Assembly (NCBI RefSeq): GCF_003568865.1
Contig: NZ_CP031115.1
Location: 2,108,001-2,172,000 of the forward strand
Length of the DNA stretch: 64,000 nt
Source: Rubrobacter indicoceani
GTDB taxonomy: Bacteria; Actinomycetota; Rubrobacteria; Rubrobacterales; Rubrobacteraceae
Reading direction: 5' to 3'
A model generated the notes under the pieces. That model was given only the letters and a program-made list of their open reading frames with translations. It made no database searches and was not told where the DNA came from. A program made the translations under genes and the position numbers. This document shows positions 8,757-16,868 of the stretch, one piece after another. Every line of letters starts with the position of its first letter. The first letter of the stretch is position 1.

Positions 8757-9305
8757 GTGTCCCCGGGCACGAGGTCGTACATAAGGGAGTTTCCGCGAGG
8801 GGCCATCGGCTGGGTTCTCGCCACCCTCTTCACCTTCGTCGTCGTCTCCCTCGCCTTCCTTGTCCTGGCGAGCTTCGCCAACAACCCCCCGGAGGTCAGC
8901 CTGATCCCGAACCCCTCGGAGAACAGACCCGGGGCGTCGCTCTCGCTGGACCTGAACGAGGAAGAACTGTCCCTGCTCCAGCCGACCGCCGGACAACCGC
9001 TGACCGTTACGCTCACCAACGGCGGGTCCGAGCGTCTCCCGAGCGTCTCCATCATCACCGAAGTCTCCTCTGAGAACACCGCCCGGACCCTGCCCGTGCT
9101 CTACGAGGAACAGATAGAGGACCTCGCCGCCGGAGAGAGCCGCCAGGTAGGTTTCGAGATAGACCTCTCCGAAAACCCGGAAAGCAGCCCCGATTACCCG
9201 GACGGCACAAGAAGGATAGTCGCCGTTCGGGCGATTGCCCCCGGCGGCCTTTCGGACTTCGAGACGGCGATCTTCCCGGTCGGCGTCAACACCGACGAGG
9301 GCTGA
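8757..9305 (+). CDS. Membrane-anchored protein with an extracytoplasmic beta-sandwich-like domain
   Basis: 182 residues from a GTG start 3 bp after the lipoprotein stop, so it is fourth in the two-component operon. One N-terminal transmembrane helix (about 17-42, WVLATLFTFVVVSLAFLVL) is followed by a secreted domain. Its spacing of hydrophobic strands and phrases such as TVTLTNGGSERLPSVSI and ESRQVGFEIDLS resemble CARDB/Ig-like folds that handle gain or loss of adjacent groups. I do not recognise the family. The position suggests a partner of the sensor or lipoprotein at the outer membrane face. Confidence 0.75.
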   Translation: MSPGTRSYIREFPRGAIGWVLATLFTFVVVSLAFLVLASFANNPPEVSLIPNPSENRPGASLSLDLNEEELSLLQPTAGQPLTVTLTNGGSERLPSVSIITEVSSENTARTLPVLYEEQIEDLAAGESRQVGFEIDLSENPESSPDYPDGTRRIVAVRAIAPGGLSDFETAIFPVGVNTDEG

Positions 9306-9311
9306 GGTCGG

Positions 9312-10043
9312 CTAGCGCAGGCTTATCCGGCAGAGGTCGGTTCCGGCCTCTGCCGGGGCTTCTGGATCGGGCTTCCGGCCCTCGCCGGGGGCTTCGGTGA
9401 AGGCGAGCATCACCTCGTCAAAGGCCCGCGACGCAAGAGAACCGGGCGACGACCGCCTCAGATGCGGCAGCCGGACCTGTCCGATCAGGGCCCGCGCGAA
9501 CTCCCCGGCCTCAACGACGTCCCCGAGCTCGAGCTCGAAGAGCGTGTAGAAACGCCCGAGGTGCAGGGTCCGGCGCACGGGCTTCCACCCCATCTGGTTC
9601 AGGCTTCGGGTGCAGACGTGGTGCTGTCTTCCCCCGTCGCTCGCCGCAACCGAGACACCCGAAACACCGCGCAGCTTGAAATCCCTGAGCATGCGGAGGA
9701 TTATCCGCTTCTCGGTTCGGGCGTCCCCCGCGCTGCACGCCAGAACGACCCGGCCCGGACCCCATGCCTCGGAGTCGAAGGGATACTCCCGAAACTTCTC
9801 CAGGTACCGGGGCGGCGCAAAAAAGCAGAAACCGAGTACTTCCTCCCCCCGTGAGGCGTACAGCCCGCAGCTCCCCCACTCCCGACGTACCCGGTCGACC
9901 CACTCTTCGGCGGATTGCTCCCCGCGCGTCCAGTAACGCACCGCCTCCTCGAACCCGTAGAGCCTCGACGCATCCCGAGTTTCTATTTCCTGGATCGTCG
10001 CCCCGAAAGAGGGCCGCTTCAGACCGACCGACCTACCGCGCAT
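9312..10043 (-). CDS. Hypothetical protein, weakly GNAT-like
   Basis: 243 residues from ATG with a strong GGAGGGG Shine-Dalgarno. The middle (residues about 55-110) has the strand pattern of GNAT acyltransferases (GLYASRGEEVLGFCFFAPP, then GPGRVVLACSAGDARTEKRIILRML), but the canonical Q/RxxGxG/A acetyl-CoA loop is not clear. The C-terminal 40 residues are Pro/Glu-rich and probably disordered. It overlaps the YtxH gene by 11 bp and converges with the two-component operon. Function not assigned. Confidence 0.65.
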   Translation of the reverse strand: MRGRSVGLKRPSFGATIQEIETRDASRLYGFEEAVRYWTRGEQSAEEWVDRVRREWGSCGLYASRGEEVLGFCFFAPPRYLEKFREYPFDSEAWGPGRVVLACSAGDARTEKRIILRMLRDFKLRGVSGVSVAASDGGRQHHVCTRSLNQMGWKPVRRTLHLGRFYTLFELELGDVVEAGEFARALIGQVRLPHLRRSSPGSLASRAFDEVMLAFTEAPGEGRKPDPEAPAEAGTDLCRISLR

Positions 10044-10500
10044 CTCCCCCCCCTCCTTCGGAGTTATCCCGGGTGTTCAGGCGATTTCGGGTTTCGCGGA
10101 TCTTGCGCCGAAGCTCATCCGACCTTCCACTCTCCGGTGCCGCTTTAGCGGGGTCTTCGTCCGGCCCCGCCTGTGAAACGTCCCTGAGAAACGGTCGTTC
10201 GGCGTTCAATTTCTCGGGCGAAGGTTCGGGGCTGAGCTCAAAATCCGGTTCCGCCGGGCGGGTCGGTCCCCGGGTAGGGGTCAGGTCCGGTGTGGTGGTC
10301 GTGTCGGCGCCGGAGGAGACCCGTTCGCGGAGCCTCTCGCGGGCATCGAAGTAGGTTTCGCTGCCGCGCTGTCGGGCCTCTCCGGCCCGGTCGGCAAGGC
10401 CACCCCGCATCTCGCGCCCGCTTCTCGGCGCGAGCAGGATCCCCGCCAGCATCCCGGCGAGGCCGCCGACTACGAAGCTCCCGAGTCGTTTCCTGTCCAA
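10033..10500 (-). CDS. YtxH-domain protein
   Basis: 155 residues from a TTG start, chosen because AGGAGG lies 8 bases upstream. The N-terminus has the YtxH signature: a short Gly-rich membrane helix (GSFVVGGLAGMLAGILLAPR) directly followed by SGREMR. YtxH proteins are small stress-associated membrane proteins of unknown biochemical role. The remaining 110 residues are charged, Pro-rich and low in complexity. It overlaps the following gene, so the two are probably co-transcribed. Confidence 0.8.
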   Translation of the reverse strand: MDRKRLGSFVVGGLAGMLAGILLAPRSGREMRGGLADRAGEARQRGSETYFDARERLRERVSSGADTTTTPDLTPTRGPTRPAEPDFELSPEPSPEKLNAERPFLRDVSQAGPDEDPAKAAPESGRSDELRRKIRETRNRLNTRDNSEGGGGDAR

Positions 10501-10570
10501 TTCCCTGACCTCCTGTCGCCCGGCCTCGCGAAGACGCTCGCCGGTACTACTATCGGGATCATTCTAACTT

Positions 10571-11572
10571 CTAAAGGCGGGTCGGGTCGGGTTGAGAGCT
10601 TCGGGGGCGTCCACCGGCTGCGGCGTCGCCCGGCTCTCCGGCGTCGAAGAGAAAAGACGGACGCTTGGCGGCCCGCTCCGCTATGCCCGAGACCCGGTTG
10701 GCGACTATCTCCACCGCAGCATCGGAGGTATTCTCGACGGAGAGGTTCTCCACCGCCTGAACCCCGACGCGGCGGGCGGAGCCGAGGATGTAGTCGTGGA
10801 TCTTGCGTATCTCGGCGAAGTGGCTTATGTACTCCTCGGCGGGCCGCCTCATGGCCGTCCCGAGGGCCCGGATGTAGAACCGCGAGCGGTGGGCCGCCTC
10901 ATCCGAGAGATAGACCGTGATAATGCAGACGTTCGGGTGATCGCGGTACCTCTTAGAGATGATCTCCGGCACGAGATGAACTCCTTCGATCACGAGGTTC
11001 GTCCCTTCTTTCAGGCCCCGGTCTACAAGGGCCTCCACCCCGACGGCGACCTGCGAGGCCTGAACCCGGAACCCGAGCAGCGTCGTGTCCTCGCCCTCGA
11101 CCGACACACGGATGTCCGACGGCTCTATGGAGTATGAACTCTTGTGCAGCGCGGGTAGAAGGTCGGGGCTTACGATGCGCCGCAGTATCTCCCGGATGGA
11201 GTCCGTCCCGATAACGCTCTGGATGTTCAGGCGGCGGGCGACGTCGGCCGCCAGCGTGGAGGTTCCAACCCCGGTCGCCCCCCCGATCAGCACGACGATG
11301 GGCTCGGTCGACTCGCGGAGCACCCGCCACTTGTCCAGCCGACCGACGACCATGGAATCCTTTTTTACGAGCTTCTCCCGGACCCGGGCGATAACCTCCT
11401 CCTCCTCGACGCTGAAGATCTCCTCGGCCAGAAGCTCGGCGCGGACTTCACCCGCTATCTGGTATGCGATCTCCGAGCGCGTCCCGGCCTGCGAGAGGGT
11501 CTGCGCGAGTACCCCACGGGAGAACGGCGTCTGCCGCCCGGCTTTGACTATCAGGATCTCCCTCTCCTGCAT
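10571..11572 (-). CDS. ATP-cone plus P-loop kinase, 2-phosphoglycerate kinase-like
   Basis: 333 residues. Residues about 4-88 form an ATP-cone regulatory domain (starting EREILIVKAGRQTPFSRGVL). Then comes a P-loop kinase with Walker A GGATGVGTSTLA at about 97-108 and kinase features (SVIGTDSIREILRRI, NLVIEGVHLVP). This arrangement matches the 2-phosphoglycerate kinase family first known from methanogens, which makes 2,3-bisphosphoglycerate as precursor of cyclic 2,3-diphosphoglycerate, a thermostabilising solute. No cyclic-DPG synthetase is nearby, so the product's fate is unknown. It lies upstream of, and in the same orientation as, the ytxH gene. Confidence 0.8.
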   Translation of the reverse strand: MQEREILIVKAGRQTPFSRGVLAQTLSQAGTRSEIAYQIAGEVRAELLAEEIFSVEEEEVIARVREKLVKKDSMVVGRLDKWRVLRESTEPIVVLIGGATGVGTSTLAADVARRLNIQSVIGTDSIREILRRIVSPDLLPALHKSSYSIEPSDIRVSVEGEDTTLLGFRVQASQVAVGVEALVDRGLKEGTNLVIEGVHLVPEIISKRYRDHPNVCIITVYLSDEAAHRSRFYIRALGTAMRRPAEEYISHFAEIRKIHDYILGSARRVGVQAVENLSVENTSDAAVEIVANRVSGIAERAAKRPSFLFDAGEPGDAAAGGRPRSSQPDPTRL

Positions 11573-11667
11573 GTCCCACCCCGGTCCTCGAAGGCTAAGT
11601 AGAGCGTGACCTCACGCTTGGGGGCATGCTACAGCAAGGTTTCATCTCCCGGCAAGCGAGAGGGCGG

Positions 11668-12246
11668 CTAGTCGCCGAGTATGCGAAGCCCCTCGTACTT
11701 TCTGCTCCGGCGTCGGCGTACGCGGTAGAAGAAGTACAGCAGGAACGCCACCAGCAACAGGGAGACAAGCGGGACGAAGAGAGCGATGATCCCCCCGAAG
11801 AACGCCACCACATCTTCGGTCGAGCTCAGAAACGGCGCGGAGACCCCGGCGGCGGCGACGTTCGCCGGTGGACGAAGAACCATCTTCAGGGAAGCGACCG
11901 CCCCGGCTATGACGCCACCCGCTACAAGCTCCGGCAGAGACGAGACATCGAGCCCCGCGCCCGTCGCCGCCGCAAAAAGAGCCGCTCCCGCGAGCATCCG
12001 AAGGGGCAGCGCGATGATGTCCGAGGGCCTGTCTATCGCCGGTATCCTGTCGGCTACGCTCTCTATCACCGCAAGAACAAAGAGCGCGACGAGCACGACG
12101 GGCTGGCCGAAGACATCGTAGGGGGCGGGCAGGTCGTAGAGGCCGAGGGTCGTGGCCAGCCCGACAAGACCCACCGGCAGAAACGCCCGAAGACCCGAGA
12201 CGGCGGCCAGCCCGACGGCGGCGCCTATGGCGAGTAAGATTTCCAT
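11668..12246 (-). CDS. DUF4126 integral membrane protein
   Basis: 192 residues, almost entirely hydrophobic, with about five transmembrane helices. The start (ILLAIGAAVGLAAVSGLRAF) and the segment SVADRIPAIDRPSDIIALPLR are typical of the DUF4126 family. The C-terminus ends in a basic tail (RVRRRRSRKYEGL). The cellular role of the family is unknown. It is transcribed away from glycyl-tRNA synthetase. Confidence 0.85.
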   Translation of the reverse strand: MEILLAIGAAVGLAAVSGLRAFLPVGLVGLATTLGLYDLPAPYDVFGQPVVLVALFVLAVIESVADRIPAIDRPSDIIALPLRMLAGAALFAAATGAGLDVSSLPELVAGGVIAGAVASLKMVLRPPANVAAAGVSAPFLSSTEDVVAFFGGIIALFVPLVSLLLVAFLLYFFYRVRRRRSRKYEGLRILGD

Positions 12247-12399
12247 GGGCCCATTATATATCCCCGCCAGAGCCGGAAGGTGCTTTCGGCAGCCCGCCGC
12301 ATATCCCGGGGGGACCGCCCCGACCGTCCGGTGGTAATCACGCTACGCTATACTCCCGACTCACGCCGGACAACGTTGCACACCGAAAGGAAATCCCCC

Positions 12400-13785
12400 A
12401 TGTCACAGTCGGTAACCATGGAAAAAATCGTCTCGTTCTCAAAGAGGCGCGGCTTTATCTTCCAGTCCTCGGAGATATACGGCGGCATCCGCTCGGCCTA
12501 CGACTACGGCCCGCTCGGGGTCGAGATGAAACGCAACGTCAAGGACGAGTGGTGGCGCTCGATGGTCCACACCCGAGACGACGTCGTCGGCCTCGACGCC
12601 GCAATCATCATGCACCCGCGCGTCTGGGAGGCGAGCGGCCACGTTGGCACCTTTAACGACATGCTAGTCGAGAGCCGCACGTCGGGCCGCCGCTACCGCG
12701 CCGATCACCTCATAGAAGCCGCCACCGACATAGACGCCGAGGGCATGACCGCAAGCGAGCTGACGGAGCTTATCCACTCCGACGAGCGCATAAAAGACCC
12801 GCTCGACGGAGGGCGCGACTTCACCGAGGTGCGACCGTTCAACCTGATGTTCGAGACCTACACCGGGCCCGTCAAGAGCGAGGAGAACATCGCCTACCTC
12901 CGGCCCGAGACGGCGCAGGGCATCTTTACGAACTTCAAGAACGTCCTTGATACGAGCCGCGTAAAAGTACCTTTCGGCATCGCTCAGATCGGCAAATCTT
13001 TCCGTAATGAGATCACCCCCGGTAACTTCATCTTCCGCACCCGCGAGTTCGAGCAGATGGAGATGGAGTTCTTTGTCGAGCCCGGCACCGACGAGGGCTG
13101 GCACGATTACTGGCTCGATCAACGCTGGAACTGGTACACCGCGCTCGGCATAGACCCCGAAAATCTGCGCCGCTACGAACACCCGAAAGAGAAGCTCTCC
13201 CACTACTCCAAGCGCACGGTGGACCTCGAGTACAACTTCCCGTTCGCCGGGTGGTCGGAGCTCGAAGGCGTCGCCAACCGCACCGACTACGACCTGAAAA
13301 GGCACACCGAGTTCTCCGGCCAGAAGCTCGAATACCGCGACCAGCAGCAAAATCGGGCCTACGTCCCCTACGTTATCGAACCGGCGGGCGGGGCCGACCG
13401 CATGACCCTCGCCTTTCTCGTCGACGCCTACGAGGAGGAAGAGGTCTCGGAGGACGACGTTCGCACCGTCCTGAAGCTCCATCCGCGCATCGCCCCGATC
13501 AAGGCCGCCGTCTTCCCCCTCTCCAAAAAGGAACCCGTCTCCACCGTCGCCCGCGAACTCTACGACGACCTGAAGGGCGACTACCGCATCGCCTACGACG
13601 ACGGTGGCTCCATCGGCCGCCGCTACCGCCGCCAGGACGAGGCCGGAACACCCTTCTGCGTTACCGTGGACTTCGACACGCTGGAGGACAAACAGGTGAC
13701 CATCCGCGACCGCGACACGATGACGCAGGAACGCATCCCGGTGGAAGCCGTGCGCGACCGGCTTAAAGCACTCATCTCCGGGTAA
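12400..13785 (+). CDS. glyQS: Glycyl-tRNA synthetase, single-chain dimeric type
   Basis: 461 residues from ATG 12400, chosen over upstream starts because GAAAGG lies just before it and the family begins about here (KIVSFSKRRGFIFQSSEIYGG). Class II motifs are visible: motif 1 region with DYGPLGVEMKRN, motif 2 (FRNEITPGNFIFRTREFEQME) and motif 3 (GADRMTLAFLVDAY). The C-terminal anticodon-binding domain starts around residue 360 (HPRIAPIKAAVFPLSKK). It charges tRNA-Gly in the cytosol. A TATACT-like -10 is present near 12348. Confidence 0.96.
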   Translation: MSQSVTMEKIVSFSKRRGFIFQSSEIYGGIRSAYDYGPLGVEMKRNVKDEWWRSMVHTRDDVVGLDAAIIMHPRVWEASGHVGTFNDMLVESRTSGRRYRADHLIEAATDIDAEGMTASELTELIHSDERIKDPLDGGRDFTEVRPFNLMFETYTGPVKSEENIAYLRPETAQGIFTNFKNVLDTSRVKVPFGIAQIGKSFRNEITPGNFIFRTREFEQMEMEFFVEPGTDEGWHDYWLDQRWNWYTALGIDPENLRRYEHPKEKLSHYSKRTVDLEYNFPFAGWSELEGVANRTDYDLKRHTEFSGQKLEYRDQQQNRAYVPYVIEPAGGADRMTLAFLVDAYEEEEVSEDDVRTVLKLHPRIAPIKAAVFPLSKKEPVSTVARELYDDLKGDYRIAYDDGGSIGRRYRRQDEAGTPFCVTVDFDTLEDKQVTIRDRDTMTQERIPVEAVRDRLKALISG

Positions 13786-13795
13786 ATTCACCGAC

Positions 13796-14542
13796 ATGGT
13801 AGACAAGTCAGAAAAAACGAAAAAGCCAATCGCCCTCTGGGCGGTTCCGCGTTCTATCTCCACGGCGTTCGAGCGGTATTTCGTGGAGCGCGACGACTTC
13901 GAGGTTCTGCACGAGCCGTTCGGGCAGTCGTACTATTACAGCGAGGACCGTCTCTCCGAGCGTTACGCCGACGAGGTCGAGCCGGGCAACGGCTACGGGG
14001 CCGTGCTCGAAGAAGTGGTAAGACCCCGCAGGAAGCGGGTCTTTATCAAGGACATGGCGTATCACGCCAGATCCCTTATAGAGAGTGAAGGCGAGGGGTT
14101 CGCCGGGCGGTTCATCAACACGTTTATCGTGCGCGACCCGAAGTACGTCATCACCTCGATGGCGAAGATGTGGCCGGACTTCACGCAGGAAGAGGCCGGC
14201 TACGATGACGTGTACAAGCTGTTTCGGCTGTCGGGTTCGCTCGGGCAGGATGCGGTCGTGGTGGACGCGATGAGCTTCACGGAGAACCCGGAAGGCGTGA
14301 TGAAGCGGTACTGCGAGAAGGTCGGGGTCGAGTTCGAGAAGGGTTCGCTCTCGTGGGAGGCGAAGAAGGTGCAGGAGTGGGAGAGCTGGGACGGCTGGCA
14401 CGACGCGGCCGAGAAGAGCACCGGCATCAAGCCCGCGACCAGAAAAGACCCGGTGCTCTCCGTAGAGCTGCTGGAGATCTACGAGCGGTGCCTCCCGGCT
14501 TACTACAAGCTCGCCGCGAGCGCGATCCCCGCTTCCCGATAG
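13796..14542 (+). CDS. Sulfotransferase-like protein
   Basis: 248 residues, ATG 10 bp after the glyQS stop, so probably co-transcribed. The N-terminal loop (ALWAVPRSISTAFERYF) resembles the 5'-phosphosulfate-binding loop of PAPS-dependent sulfotransferases, and FIVRDPKYVITSM resembles their 3'-phosphate-binding motif. Substrate unknown. The subgroup is sometimes annotated as a branched-chain aminotransferase-like protein, but the PAPS-type motifs favour a sulfotransferase fold. No role in aminoacylation should be assumed from its neighbour. Confidence 0.75.
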   Translation: MVDKSEKTKKPIALWAVPRSISTAFERYFVERDDFEVLHEPFGQSYYYSEDRLSERYADEVEPGNGYGAVLEEVVRPRRKRVFIKDMAYHARSLIESEGEGFAGRFINTFIVRDPKYVITSMAKMWPDFTQEEAGYDDVYKLFRLSGSLGQDAVVVDAMSFTENPEGVMKRYCEKVGVEFEKGSLSWEAKKVQEWESWDGWHDAAEKSTGIKPATRKDPVLSVELLEIYERCLPAYYKLAASAIPASR

Positions 14543-14655
14543 GGGGCTGGGAAGTCGTCAAAGGGTCAGAGCTACCCGGAGCCTCGACTGTTTCCTGGCT
14601 TATCTCGGCGGCGAAAAGTCCGTCGGTGCCGGTCGTGTAGAGGTTCGTCGCGGGC

Positions 14656-14693
14656 GCGCCCTTCCGTTCGATGAGAGCAAGTCGGAAGGGCGC
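14656..14693. repeat. Inverted repeat between convergent genes
   Basis: A perfect 11-bp stem (GCGCCCTTCCG at 14656-14666 with its complement at 14683-14693) and a 16-nt loop lie in the 250-bp gap between the sulfotransferase-like gene and pknB, which converge. No U-tract follows on either strand. It may act as a structured terminator. I see no gene in the rest of this gap. Confidence 0.5.
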
Positions 14694-14792
14694 TCACCGT
14701 GGTTCGGAGAGCCGGGATCTCATCTCCGAGCGTCGTGAGGTTTCCTCCGCCTCGATCGCGGCTGTCCATCCCTGGCAGAGGCCCGGGGTTTG

Positions 14793-16637
14793 CTACTGAG
14801 CGTACTGATCGTCTACGGCGACGGCGCTGTCTTCGGGCGGCGCGGCCGGTACTTCTGGTTCGGGTGCTGACTGCCCGGTCGGCGCTTCGACCTGCGTTTC
14901 CTCGGCTTGAGGTACAACGACATCGTTTGCGTCCGGTTCGGTAACCTCCGACACTTCGACCTCGTCTCCACCGCCGCCGGAGTTATCGGTTTCGGAAACC
15001 CCGCCGGCATCAGAGCCGTCCTGAGAGTCACCGCCCGGAGGCGCTTCATCCGCAGGGGTCTCGTCTGCAGGGGCTTCGCTTACTGGTGCCTCTGAGGGTG
15101 CCTCGTTTACCGATTCTTCGCTTAAAGATACATCGGGGGCTGCGGGTCCCGAACTAAGCACGAGGTCCACGGGTTCTCCGGCCCTCAGCGAGGTTCCGGG
15201 CGCGGGGTTCTGATCCACGACCTCCCCTTCGGAGACGGTCTCACTCGGGGCGTCGCTGACGCCTCCGAGGGTCATGCCCGCTTCTTCGAGGGCGGTCTGC
15301 GCTTCGGCGTAGCTGTCGCCGAGCAGGTCGGGGACTATTACCTCCGCAGCGGCTGCCGACTCCGGCGGGCCGTCTCCGACCGCGAGCAGGATCCTGGAAC
15401 CTCGCTCGACCTCCTCCCCGCCCGGGACGGATTGCTCCAGCACTTGTCCGACCTCTTCTTCGGGACTTTCGCGGTAGCGAAGGACGGCCCCAAGGTCTGC
15501 AGCGGCGAGCTGTTCGCTGGCCTCCCCGGACGGCAGACCCTCCACGTCGGGGACCTCCATCTGCGAGGAGAGCACCGCCCGCTCGACGTTCCCGATGGCC
15601 CCGAGCGTTCTGTCCGGCACCCCCTTCAACGTGCCGACGATATCTCCGCCGCCGCTCGAACTCCCGAAGTTCCCCCAGCCGAGAATACTCAGCATGCCGA
15701 GCAGCCCGACAAGGGCGACGGTGGCGAGCGTCAGCTTCTTTCTGCGGTGCGTCCCGACTGAACCGGAGGCCACGGGTGCGAGCATCCGTCCGCCGAGCGC
15801 GAGCGGGTCTTCACCCGAGATCACCCGCCGGAGGTCGGAGATCAACTCCTCAGCGTCGGCGTAGCGGTCTTCGGGATCTTTGGCGAGGAGCTTGAGCACC
15901 AGCGCGTTCATGCCCGCCGGGATGGCGGCGTCCGTTTCGTCCGGTGGCTGCGGCAGTTCGTGGAGGTGTTTTACAAAGATGGCGACCGGGGTTTCGGCCT
16001 CGAACGGCACCTGACCTATGAGCATCTCGTAGAGAACGACGCCCAGGGAGTACAGGTCGCTTGCCGGAGTTATGGCCTCCCCGGTTACCTGCTCGGGCGA
16101 CATGTAGCGGATGGTTCCGAGGATGTTGCTCGCCTCGGAGATAGCGGTTGACGCAGCGGCCCGGGCTATCCCGAAGTCCGCAACCTTCACGTCGCCGGAC
16201 TCGCTCAAGAGTATGTTCTGGGGCTTTATGTCCCGGTGGATGATCCCGTTCCGGTGGGCGACCCCGAGGGCCTCGGCGATCTGCAGGGTCATCCCTGCCG
16301 CCGCGTGCGGTTCAAGGGGACCGTCCCGGATGATGCGGTCCTTGAGGGTGCCGCCCGACACGTACTCCATCGCCAGGTAGTAGTGGCCGTTCCCCGTCTC
16401 TCCCCGGTCGAAGATCTGGACGACGTTCGGGTGGGAAAGCCTTGACATGCTCAGGGCTTCGCGCCTGAAACGCTCGACGAACTCCTCGTTTTCGGCGTAC
16501 TGCTCACGAAGTATCTTCAGGGCAATGTCCCGCTCGAGAACCCTGTCGCGAGCCAGAAACACCCGCGCCATGCCCCCTTCACCTAAAGGATTTAGAAGGG
16601 TATAACGCTTATCTACAGTGGAGTTTTGTTCCATCAC
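14793..16637 (-). CDS. pknB: PASTA-domain Ser/Thr protein kinase (PknB-like)
   Basis: About 614 residues. The kinase domain (about 12-275) has the Gly loop GEGGMARVF, catalytic loop HRDIKPQN, DFG in VADFGIARA and APE-equivalent SPEQ. A juxtamembrane stretch leads to one transmembrane helix (about 335-355). Two extracellular PASTA repeats follow (starting VPDVEGLPSGEASEQL and VPDLLGDSYAEAQTAL), then a 130-residue acidic, Pro/Ser/Glu-rich tail. PASTA kinases sense muropeptides or lipid II and control growth and division. GTG 16637 is followed at once by ATG 16634; either may be the start. The usual RodA/PBP neighbours are absent. Confidence 0.93.
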   Translation of the reverse strand: MMEQNSTVDKRYTLLNPLGEGGMARVFLARDRVLERDIALKILREQYAENEEFVERFRREALSMSRLSHPNVVQIFDRGETGNGHYYLAMEYVSGGTLKDRIIRDGPLEPHAAAGMTLQIAEALGVAHRNGIIHRDIKPQNILLSESGDVKVADFGIARAAASTAISEASNILGTIRYMSPEQVTGEAITPASDLYSLGVVLYEMLIGQVPFEAETPVAIFVKHLHELPQPPDETDAAIPAGMNALVLKLLAKDPEDRYADAEELISDLRRVISGEDPLALGGRMLAPVASGSVGTHRRKKLTLATVALVGLLGMLSILGWGNFGSSSGGGDIVGTLKGVPDRTLGAIGNVERAVLSSQMEVPDVEGLPSGEASEQLAAADLGAVLRYRESPEEEVGQVLEQSVPGGEEVERGSRILLAVGDGPPESAAAAEVIVPDLLGDSYAEAQTALEEAGMTLGGVSDAPSETVSEGEVVDQNPAPGTSLRAGEPVDLVLSSGPAAPDVSLSEESVNEAPSEAPVSEAPADETPADEAPPGGDSQDGSDAGGVSETDNSGGGGDEVEVSEVTEPDANDVVVPQAEETQVEAPTGQSAPEPEVPAAPPEDSAVAVDDQYAQ

Positions 16638-16868
16638 CTTCTCGTTTGCCGGGGAGCCTCGATGCCTTCTACTGACTAGTACCCGATCGGGGCCACCTTC
16701 AACATGGTTGCAAGGGTTTTATTCTGACCTTCGGTTCCCCCGCGACAAAGACGGGGCCGGATCGGCGGTCCGCCGGAAGAGAACACAGCGAACGACCCCG
16801 GCCGCACGTCGTCGGTGAAACCTCGAGTCAGAGAACGAGACGTTCTGATCGCCGGGGGTGATCCTGCT

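Noticed and set aside
12247-12399. T-box leader before glycyl-tRNA synthetase
   Set aside because: Only about 150 bp are available and I see neither a T-box consensus nor an antiterminator/terminator pair.
14572-14769. A 65-codon minus-strand frame between the sulfotransferase-like gene and pknB
   Set aside because: Arg/Gly-rich random composition and it spans a perfect inverted repeat.
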